Positions 25,701 through 37,700 of a stretch of DNA of 64,000 nt are shown here, in pieces. The notes under the pieces were generated by a model. The model saw only the letters and a list, made by a program, of their open reading frames with translations. It was not told the DNA's origin and searched no databases. Position numbers and translations under genes: made by a program. How positions within the stretch are numbered: the stretch's first letter is position 1; every line of letters begins with the position of its first letter. Source of the stretch: Aplysia californica (Eukaryota; Mollusca; Gastropoda; Aplysiida; Aplysiidae); the NCBI RefSeq assembly GCF_000002075.1, contig NW_004797289.1, positions 1,426,613 through 1,490,612 of the forward strand, written 5' to 3'.

Positions 25701-28700
25701 CTGGGTAGCGGCCGAAAAATTTTCTTCTCTAAAATTGTCTCCTTTCACCTCCTTTCCTGCTCGCTAGTAATATTCTGTAGTCTGCTTTCGTCTCCTCTTT
25801 CTGCCCCCACCCCCTCACCTCCTTTGCCCCTTCTTCTGGGCTCCTGACTCTTTCTGCAGCCTTTCTACTGCTACTCCTTGACTCTTTCTTACAGCTGTCT
25901 TTCTGCCACACCCCTGACCTTCTGGTAGGAAAGATCTACACCTAACCTTCTCGGACAAGGGCGAAAAATCTCAGGAGGGCCCGTGTGCAAGTTGCGCATG
26001 TTAAAGATCCCCTGGTGGTCTAAAATCGATAACAGTAGGCTTCGGCCGCCACCAGCGCAAAATTCAAAATTTCCTACCAACTAAAAGTATTAGGTGTGTC
26101 CCGCGCGGTCATATGACCTTATGCAGTTGCGAGCGCCGTAAAACCCTCTACTATAAAAAAAAACTTATACTATCATAAACTTTCCCCCTGCATTATTTGC
26201 TCGTTCTATTAGTTACTTATTCTTGGTCTAACTTTGCCTCTTTAGCCTTTCATTTTTCCAGTGAGAGCAAGAACATTATCTCATCCAAAATTTTTATGCA
26301 AAGAGCAACACAGACCATTGATCACACAGCCCGCAATAACTACAGAACAAACAGTCAACAGAGCACATACAGAGCCCATACAGACCATAGACCGCAGAGC
26401 ACAAAACCCACTGACCTCTTCTTAAACTTCACCACATCCCGCTCCGTCTCAGCCCCGTGAGTAAGGACGGGCGGTGCGGACTGTATGAGCAGGTCATTAG
26501 CACTGTCAGGACACAGCTCCTCACTAAAGTTGTTGTCGTCCATGCTGTTGATGTCTGCCCACAGGGAGATGGTCTCGCGGATCATGTCTACAGGGATGTG
26601 GTCACGGTCTTCGATGATCACCACCACCATCTTCTGTCTCATGTCTGGGAGAAAACACAAAGCAGGTAATTTTGAAGTAAAGATTGCAGGTGGGGGAGAA
26701 AGTCTCAATTTGGACAAACATACACAGGGCAATTTTGAGTGTAAAACGGAAGTGGGGGGGGGGGGGGGGGGTGTTGGGGATGAACCTCAAGGTTCACTCT
26801 CATATTTATTCATGTGTGTGCATAATAAACCCTGTGCTTGTCCATATTAGTATTGAGAGAGGAGTGTGTGTATGAGTGGGAGAGGGGGGTGAGTGTAGAG
26901 GGAGTGAGTATATGGGTGGGAGAGAAAAAGAGTGTATTGGTAAGAGAGGGAGTGAGGGTATGAGTGAGAGAGAAATAGTATGGGTGAGAGAGGGAGTGAG
27001 ATTATGGGTGAGAGAGAAAAAGAGGGTACGGGTGAGAGAGGGGCACATTGTCAATCTTTTCCAATGTAACATCAGAAAGTATATTTCATCTTATCTTTCC
27101 CATGTCCATCTTATGTCATCAACCCACCTGTACTGGAGGGATCAAAGTACTCATCATCCCCCTTCTCCATGTGGAAGATGCTACGCAGTTTTTCACCACA
27201 CTCCATGGTCAGGAAGAAGAAGAGCACCCGCTGGGATTCTCCAAAGCAGAACTTCACTTTCTCCACTTCATCAGACAAGATCTCACATTCGTAAACTTCC
27301 CCGGAACTCTCAGCTGTAGGGAGGGACAAAACCAACCTCATTACAGTGCATTCTATAGTTATTGCTTACCAGAGTAACTCATTACAGAGTAACTCATCAC
27401 TGAAACAAATACCAAAACTAATATTAATTTAATTAAAGAGAAAGGCAAGACACCTAGACAGGGCAAAAAAAATTATTGGGGTTTCAGTCAGACTAACAAC
27501 AACATAGGTCTTCAAACCCAAAGTGACAAAATCTGGCTCCTGAACCCTATAGCCCTACAGTCTCTTTCTCATTCCCCCCCCAAAAAAAAAAAAAAAAAAA
27601 AAAAAAATGAACAATGAACAAACTAGACAGTTTATCTGGTCCTGTATCCAATCAACTATATCTGCCATACCAATTGCTGCGAGCTTGAATCTTCTAAAAG
27701 CAAAAGAAACTGATGGAGTGACAAAATGTGCTGTATGCCTTTAATCCTGAGTGAGCATCAGGACACACCATGACGTGCCCAGGTTGTTTCAAGTTTCAAA
27801 CAAAGATCATTACGTTTTAGAGATTTACTCATTGGCCCAAGCCATAATTCACAACGAAGAGCACAGGAATTTTCTTAACAACTTGACTTGACTAATGTTG
27901 GCATTACTCCACCAGCCTGTGGCACAACAAATGTTTTTCTAAGAGCAAACTGACTAAAAGGGCTCTGTGCACAGAGGGTGCTAAAGTAGACACTGCATGT
28001 GAAGTAGAGAAGAAGACTGTCACTATCTGATTGTTTTCCTTTTTTATACATCGGGAGGGTGGGGATGGGTTGGGGTAGCTGAACAACAAATAAATTTTAA
28101 ATATCAAGAGTCAGGGGTGTTACGATAGTGTCTTTGTAAGAATGAAATTAATATATCATGATTCCACCAAATTCATAATGATGGGCAGCCCTGAAGCAAC
28201 CTATACAGTCTACATGTAGAGATAACTAGCGCCTAGTAAGTGACAGAAGATTGTAAAGTCAGTATTTCATTCATATTCTATTTCACTTTCATTAAGGTTT
28301 ATAAGATATATCATCAGGTTTTTTAGGTATGTGTATTTTGTTTTTACTTTAAAAGAAGAGAAGCATATCAACAGTCATTTAGTGCTGAGTTAAAGTAAGA
28401 CAGACAGATTCAACAAAAGTACAATAAGGAGGTACAACTTGCTGGTGACGTCCGCCAGCCACCCAGCCAAGGGTACTTACATTTAACTTTCATGCAGACA
28501 CCCCTCACATTCATGAACAACGGTCCCTCGGCTATGGTCCTCATGGAACCAATCCTCACGCTGCGTATTTCTATTTCGTAGATCGGAGGCTCTTCATCAT
28601 CCTCATCCTCTTCATCTTCTTCCTCCTCTCCCTCTCCTTGTTCTATTCGAGGTGATGGGACGACAGTGTTGTTTAATTTCTTCGACAGTCTGCTTCTGCC

Positions 28701-31700
28701 ATCCTGCGATTTTAAGTGGGAGACCATTTCTTATCAGTTTATATGTTTTGGTACAGAGCAGCATATCCAAATAATAACAGTGATTCAGTGCTGGGTAAAA
28801 ACCAGAAAGACAGAAACAATAAATGGAAAGAAAAATGTAGTAGCCCTCTAACCATCCGCTCTCCATCAGACACTAAAAAAAAGTTCGGAACATTTAGACT
28901 CTTGAAAAGCATTTAACCTTAGTTCCAGCTAACTGAGCACTTTAAAAAAAACAGGGTGTTTCCCCCCCCCCCCCCCCCCCCACAGAATATTTCAGTATTA
29001 TTATTTATTTCGTCACGCTTTCAAAAAGAAAAATCATAAAGCAACTTGCAGCTTTGTGTTCACAAAGATGAACAAAGTCTCCAACCCCACATCATCAGAT
29101 TAAACGAAGAATGTAACAACTACGACATGAAGATCAACATCAACAAAACAGAGACAATGAAAGTAAGCAGAAAGCCAGAACCACTCAGGATACACATCAA
29201 CAACAACAGTCTCAGACAGGTCCAAAAATTTAAGTAATAATAATAATAATAATAAATAGCATTTGTATAGCGCATATCCCCGCTCAACAGAAGCTCTATG
29301 CGCTTTACATTATATTATTACCCCAGCAGACCATAGAACACTCCAAAACATTATCAGCTTCCCGGGAAGCATACAGTGCAAGCAGCTGATTAAGCGCTCA
29401 AACACTAACAAACTGACAAGATCTTTCGCTGTCTATGGGCGGGTACCCATTCCCACCTGGGTAAAGTGAGGAAAATTCGTGTAAAGTGCCTTTCCCAAGG
29501 ACACGTCGGGTCCCTGACGAGATTCGAACCCACGACCTTACGGTTGCAAATCCGAGAGCCTAACCACTAGGCCACCGATACCACAAAAGTACCTCGGAAG
29601 TATATTCACAGAGGATGGACGATTGAACAGAGAAATTGAAACAAGAGTGCAAAAGGCCAATAATGTTAGTTACCAGCTAACTCCACTACTGAAACATCCT
29701 AACATCCCCATGACAACAAAACTCAAAATGATCAACACCGTATTCATCCCTACACTCATCTATCAATGCCAAACATGGACCACGAACAAGACAATAGAGC
29801 AAAGAATTACAACATGTGAAATGCGATGCCTTAAAAAAGCAGTAAACAAGACCTGGCAAGACAAAATTAGAAACTCTGTAATCCGAGAAATGGTGGGCAC
29901 AAATGACGTCATGCGTCACATCCAACACCAAAGAATCAAATGGTTCGGACATCTCCTACGATTACCAACACACCATCCAGCACAACGTGCCTGCATAAAA
30001 AAATTTGATGGCAACAAGGCTAGAGGGCGACCGAGAAAGACCTGGATAGATGGAGTCCGGGAAACATTAACCACCCCCGGCATCCCCCTGACCCAAGCTC
30101 TCCGGCTGGCGATAGAGAGACGTATCTTTCTTCCCGTGACACCCAAAAGGATATAAGTGGCGGATAAAAGTAAAAGTAAGTAAACTTGTGTGCAAACAAA
30201 AAATGAACATAAATGGACAAAACACACACACAACTCAGCAGATAACCAGGCAGCAGATTGTAGGCAGTAACTTAAACTTACCTCGTCCTGCATCCGAGCT
30301 CGTCTAAAACGACCAAAAGCATTGACAGGCTCTGACTTGAGGTGAGGGAAGACGGGCGATTCTCCGCCCGAGGAGTGAGCTGGACTGGGCATGTAGCCGG
30401 GCATTGAGTTTGAGGTCGATGACGGCTCATCTTCATCAGATGAGATGGTCACAGTCACTGGGAGATAGATAAAAAGTCAAGTTTTAGTTTTAATAAGAGT
30501 TTTACTGCACTTGCAACACAATTAGGTCATGTAAGTGCCGAAGATTAGAGGTGTTATTAGATAGTAATATACAAACAAAAGAAGGAGGAGAGATAAGGGC
30601 GATAGATGTTTGTAGAAAAGAAGAAGCAAATCACACCAGAGCACGCGCCTACCACCGACAGATTAAAGTCGACTAATCGGGACAAAATGTTCACTGTCAG
30701 TGAAGAAAAGAAAAAAGTAAGCTCATCTGAACAAAGTTGGTTACTGGACACAAGAAAAAAGTTGACTCGATCAAAATAGTGACAGTCACTGGGGGCTAGA
30801 TTAACCCTCGTCCTGAGGGAGCCGGGTTTATGTAGCCCGATAAGCCTATTTCCGCATCTCACCTACGTTCTGGTCCCGAGTCAGTGTAGCTCCTGGCTCA
30901 GCGCACGCGCATCCTCTTACGTGTCATTCGGGTCCCGAGTCGGATCCCCATTAACGCAGGTCAAGTGTGTGTGCGTCAGTCTGCTTCAGTTTGTGTGCGT
31001 TTGTGGCCTTCTTCTAGAACCACCTGCGTTGGTTCGTAATCGAGCCATACGTCTCATTCAAAACATGCCAAGTTGGTAGCTCTAAATGTTCGTCCAATGA
31101 AATTATAGAAGAAATTGACCCACTTAGCCATGAGGAGCTCGAAAGGATAGTCAGGAAACAAGACTTCCATTTTTCTATACAAAATCTTTCAAATGAGCTT
31201 GATTTTGTATGAAATGATACTACCTGATAAAAAATAAGCTTGTTTGATAGTTTTTAATTCCATTGTGCAGGTACAAAGAACAATTTGAGTGTAAAACGTT
31301 CGGAAATTGACCTACATTATCCCCTTTCGAACCTCAGGTCATTCATAACAACAAGAGCGTCCAGAAAGGTTATTCAAATGGGCGTAACTACTCGTAATGT
31401 CTTATCAGCTTGTGAGAGGGGGTTATTCATGTGTTTGTAACACTTTATAAATAGAAAGCTATGAAAGATAGAGCGTTATTTTCATCATCGGTTAACACAC
31501 TCCCACGGTAGTCATGGTGAAAACACACGTTTCCCGGCGCGCGCGCTGTGCACTTAAAGTACACACTGAAAGACCCCGGCGGCCTGCCCGGCACGTCCGA
31601 CGTAAACGGTTGCTGATGAGATCTGCATCTCGGCACAGACGCAGGACAAGAGTTAAAGTAAAGACATTAGACGAAATAATCAGTCATTACGCGCAAGATA

Positions 31701-34700
31701 AAAGTAAACTCATTAGATGAAATAGTACTAGTCACTGGAAGATAGAGAAAGGCAAATACAATGTTACTGGGTTTTTTCCACTCATTTGAGTCTTTTAGCC
31801 TTAATAAACAGATGCACATTGACAAAACAACGTTCAATTAGAGCTGAGAAAAAGACAGACACACAGACAGACACACAGAAGATTTTCCTTCACAAAATGA
31901 ATAATATCTTTAAAACATAAGCACAATGTCTACATCAAACCTAACAAGCAAAAGGAACCTCACCTGGCTCATCCACTTTCTTGGACCGTTTACGAGGAGC
32001 AGGGTTCTTCGCCTTTGGTCTTCCAGCTCGTCTTTTCCCTTGCCCATCAAGACTGTTACCCGAATTTCCGTCAGAGGATAGTCCGTCCATATCACCTGAG
32101 TCACTGTCGTAGTCTTCCCCAACTGCAGCGACAAACAGGCAAAAATCTGTTCAGTGTACACATCAGGACATGGTGACATTACCACCAAAGTTTTTCGCTT
32201 TAAAAACAAATATGAAAAGTATTGACCTAAATGACATTGAATTTCAAAATATATGTCCAGAATTTGGTACGAAAAGCATGTCTCGACAAAGGTTAAAAAT
32301 ACTTCTTTTAATCAATTTGAGTTGAAAATACGTGACTACACCAGACCTGCCACTCTGTGAAACCCCAAAATCAGGATCTCAGGAGAAAAAATCGGGATTT
32401 GGTGAAAAAAATCGGGATCAACAGCAAATCACAAAGGTGACTGCCAAAGCTGACCTAAAATTTTTCCAGGGGTGTTCATAAATTCCTTGGCCTATAATTT
32501 TGTCCTCTGTGAGTCTTTGTTTGTTTGCGTGCCTGTGTATTTGCGTGTGTGTGTGTGTTTGCGTGCGCCTGCGCGTGAGCGTGTGTGTGTGTGCATGCGT
32601 GCGCGTGCGTACGTGCGAGTTATCATTATTTTTTTTGTAAATCCTGAAGCATCGCGTCAAGTACTCCTAGTCCAAGTGTCTACACAACCCCTCCCCCCCC
32701 CCCCCCTACGAATAAGTCGCGAAATACATAAACTTAAGTTGACCCCGTCAACTGACGGTCCCCGACACGCAAAACTCAAACGGCGATAATATGTCACGTG
32801 ACGCGAATGCGCGATTGAAACAGTTTTACTAAAAGGTCCAATTAACAGCACGTTCACACAAAACACTCTGATGAGTAACACTCGTTCTACTTCTAGAAAA
32901 ACCAGGCGGCCGGCCGACCAAATGTACCAACAAATTTCTTATCCCTCATGTGTTCACACTAAAGCAACTACAACGGCCGTATGTTAGTCTTGTCAGCGCA
33001 GTTACATGTAGTTGTGTAAGGGTTAGAAAGACGGTTGCTGGTCCGAGTGTTTAATGTGAACGCGCAGTTACCAGACCTCGGACAAGGCTTTTTTTAAAAA
33101 GTAACAGCGGAACTTCGAATATTATTGATTATTAAATGTCCCAAATTGTAACAGTTACCAGACTATCATCGGAGCGTTCTGAGAGCAGGAAAAGATCACA
33201 CACAACTTGGGGCGGGTCAACTACTAAATGCGGCATCGATATTTAGCGAAATAGTGCTCCGAGACTTTCCTACTGACAAAAAGTTCGACGGGAGCTTCCC
33301 GCGATAAAGGAGAAGGCAGAGTAAGTTTTTAGAAAGATCCGGCACATCAGCAGACTGGGACAAAAAATCGGGGTACACAAGATCAAAATCGGGAAAATCG
33401 GGAGGATTTAAATTTGGGGCAAAAAATCGGGATATCCCGACTAAATCGGGATGAGTGGCAGGTCTGCTACACAATGATGGGCAAGGGCAACTAAAGAAAA
33501 TTAGGTACTTCAGAGTGTTGGCAAATTATTTGACATGACCAAGATTGGCAATTGAGAGCAAAAAAACGTAGGTCCAAGCAAGTTTGTGTCTCATAAAATC
33601 ATACCAAAGAGCACGCATAATAGGAGCTGACATTGGATGCCTCAATTTGGCAAGTTATGTAACCTCTTCATGGTTAAATGGACAGTAGTTTCATCCCTAC
33701 ATGCACGAGGCATACATGTTTTAACCCTACATACACATATAGTTTCATCCCTGCCTTCAGGACAAGACAGAAAGCACCACACACACACACACCAGACTCA
33801 CCTGGTGCCCTGGCTCCATTCCTCCCCTTGAGCCCACCTCCTCTCGTCCTGCCAGGCCCACCCCTGGCCCCCCTCCCCCGGCCTCGCACGCCAGAGTTCC
33901 CGTAGAACGACACGCTGTTCATCACATTCTGGACACCGCCCACAGATCTCTTGTTCCACGACTCCCCCTGGGGGTGAGAGTCCTGCCCGGATGGCGAGGA
34001 AGTCCCCAGCGAGGAAGGCGAAGCAGACGTGCCTGTTGTTTTTCCTGCTGGGTTTTTCTTCAGAGAGTGGATCTTCACCTCCCCCTGGAATATCCTCTTA
34101 CATCCCTCGCACCGTTTAAAGTTGCGACTTGTGTACCCGCAGAGCTTGCACACTCGGAAGTGCTCTTCGTTCTGGTGAGAGTCCGAACAGAACATGTTAA
34201 GACATTAAAAATAGCACATTAAGACAAAGTTGTCAAACAAATAAAGGAGACAAAACACTCCCGTTAAATAACAGGTTTCTACGTCCATTTACTGTGAAAA
34301 CCGAGTACAACATAGTATTGACACATATGCCCTGCATACTGTGTCAAAGCCTGGAGACAATGTGATCTGTGTTCTTTTTTCAGTTTGATGCTAAAAAAAT
34401 AAGGTATAAAACATTTTAGCCAGGAGAGTGAATCTTTGAATCCCATTTTCTCAAAAACTATGCATCATGAAGTAAGAACCCTGTCATTCTTAGGGCAATG
34501 ATATGACTGGCAAGATGATCATTCTCTTTGTACTTCTTTGAAACAAAATTTTAATAAAAGAGACTCTCAAATTGATAAAAACAAAATATAAAATTGAAAC
34601 CCACTCTCAAAAAGACATTAACGATTGACACAAAATTAAAAAGCACTTACAACGTGACACAAGCATTTTAATTAATTCAAAACTTTCTCATAATAACAAA

Positions 34701-37700
34701 AGAAAGCTAATGAATTTAAAACTCTACATAAAATGACAGAAGCCATTTAACACTTACAGTACTGAAGGCTCATATAGTAAAAAAAACCTAAAGTACCACA
34801 CCAGTTTAGAATGCTGAACCCATGGTAGAGTCTTTTTTTTAATTTCTAAAACCTTCACAGCCCAAGAAACATGCTTTAAAAATGCGCAGAGTTCCATCAA
34901 CCATTCATCTATTGCATAGAGTGACTTCCTTTGGTATTTACTTCAGTGCAATGGTTCCGTTCGTTGTTTGAATATATGTAGTGTGCCTGGTCGAGTCTCC
35001 GACTAAAGTTGCCAGCGGTAATAAGCGCATAATACAGCCTGGTGACTAAAACTAAAGTCACCGACGCTACTAAAAGAGTTAATAAAATCAAAATTCTCTC
35101 CAAATAACAGAAGCGCTTTAATGATTTATAAAATTTCTTTAAAATATAAAGCTTTTTAATGATTTTAACTCTTTCAAAATTATGTGTAACAGAAATAAAA
35201 GAATAAAAACCCTCCCAAAATGACAAGACAATTTGAAAAACTTAAAAACCACTCAAAATGAACAAAGCAATCAAGTGCAGAGGACATAACGCAATGAGAT
35301 AGATGATCTGCAAACTCACTTCACTCAAAGGTTTCTTAAATATAGAATCATCATCATCATCATCTTCTTCTTGTGCCGGGCATTTTTCTTGAGTGCCACC
35401 TGCAATTTAAAAAAAAGTACAATTCTTCAATGAAGTAAAGAGGAACCATCATCATCAACATAAATTGATAGATCTGAAACAAGACATCCGCTATAATGAT
35501 TCTTCATTCACTTCTCTGCTCAGATGCTCTCAAAAAACCTATATTATCCTGGTGTCTCCCCATCACCCTTCTGTTCAGGTTTTCTAAATAAGTTTCTCAA
35601 AGTCTACTTGTGCCTCATTTGCCTTCTATTTTTCCGGAGAAAACATATGTTCAAAGCCTTAACGTAGATTAAAGTGTACTAGAAACTATTTGCGGTTTCT
35701 AATTGTTCTTATTAGTGAGCAGCCCATGAAAGCTTCTTTTAATACTTCCTCATTTGATTTCTTTTCTTTCCATGAAATTCTCAAAATCTCCTGAGAACTG
35801 TCATTTCTCTTGCTTCTATTCTATTTTCACTGTCTGTGGTAATTGTCCAGCATTCATAGCTGTATAGAAGGGTTGACCACACATAGCCTTATTGAACCCT
35901 AATTTTATTTGCCATTGAGAAGTTTTTATTTTTCAGGACTGGCATGGACTCAATTTTTTGAAGCTGCCTTTAGGTACTGAGGTTTTTCATTTTACTTCTG
36001 TGAAACTTTTGGCATAATCAAAAAGACTACCTTTGCCCACAAGATTGTTTCTCTCAAATCTAAACTTCTGTAAAAAACCCTCTATTATCAGTCTTATCTT
36101 TTTATTGGAAAAAAAAATTCATGAATATGTGTTTTTCAAATAGACCTTTTAACTTGATAGGATGAAAAGAACACCAGTAGAAAGAGTTGTTCGTTTTGTT
36201 TTGTTTTTTATTTCATTTTCTTTCCTTCTCTTCTCTTTCCACTAAACTAATCGTAATTATTAGTCCACCATCAAAGCAGCATAGTAGTTTTGAAAAAAAC
36301 AATAAGCCTTACACCCTAAGCATTCTCGTTTCAAACTTCCGACATTATAATATTACTTTGCACTTATAGGTTGCACACTATATTAATAAATGTGGGGCTC
36401 GTGGCCAAAGAAAGCTTTGATCTCAGTGCTCTAATAAAAGAAAACGGCCAACTGCTACAGATGTTCTTGATTACTGCGAATATTTTACATCCCTATCGAC
36501 ACAACTTAGATCATTTACGGGGCAGGCAGCTTCAATCCTGCAAGTAAGGGCCAACCCAATCTGAGTGGCATATAATACCCCAGCAGACCGAGATGCTCAA
36601 TAGAAAATCTTCCACAAGCAGAAATCGAACTCGCACCCTCTGCATGCAAGGACAGAGAGCCTAAACACTACATCACAGATGCCAGAGCTACAAATGAGCC
36701 TTCTATCAAATATGCTTGGTGATAAGACCAAGTGTCAAAGAACAGGAAGAGTCCAGCGCAGTATTCATGAGTTAACCAGAAACCATTGACGCACCTTGAG
36801 GAGGTAGAGGCTTGACAAACGTAGACTGGCCGCTTCCCTCACTTGCTTGTCTGGAGATAAATCAAACAAAAATAAATCAAAAGATTACTTTTTAGCTTAG
36901 TACATGTACAGTTTGGCTATAATTTCTTGAAACAAAGAAATCTACACAACCAGGTGAGTCAAGTGAGGACTAACTTCTTAGCAAAAGACAAAAAACCCGA
37001 CATGTTATCTATGTATAGTATAGTATATAGGAGACGGTTTTACGGCGCTCGCAACTGCATGAGGTCATATGAGTGCCAAGGGGTGGGTGTCAACAGAGAA
37101 GTCTTTACAGGGAATCAGACTTAGACTGCTCACCTCTCTAGCTTCAACAGCACAAGGCTGCTTCGACTATCAAGGCACCCCAAAATAGCAGGTCACAAGA
37201 GAGTGACAAACATACAAAAGAAGTAGAGGAAAATCACAATAGTAAGGATCAGGAGAGAAAAAGCAGCAGTTCCCTGTTGTAGATCAGGCACAGTTATGAG
37301 GGTGACATGATTAAAATCATCCCATTTACAATTCTACTATGCTTGAACGAGAAATGTCCCCCCTTTGGGAATGGCCTAAAGACACGTCAGTCAGTGGCAC
37401 TGCCCTGGGTGGTTTGTTATCTATGCCTTTGTGAAAAAAGCCCTTGGGTCAAATACAATACCCCACACCAAGGGAGTCAAACTCAATTTCACAGGGGGCC
37501 ATATTAAAATCATCTGGATGTTTGGCATTTTTTCTTGATAACAACAAGCTCCTTTATGTTTGGAGTCAGGTTCTGTATTATGGAGATCTTCAGAATGGAC
37601 CAGGAATCTGTTTCTGTATTGTGGAGATCTTCAGAATGGGTTAACGGGAGGAGCTACCCTTGAGGATCATTTTCTATGTTTGTTGCGCGAGATCAAATCT

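Noticed and set aside
30880-31020. CpG-rich promoter inside the exon 10-11 intron
   Set aside because: Locally CpG-rich, but with no initiation motif or first exon evident, and repeat-derived sequence is an equally good explanation.
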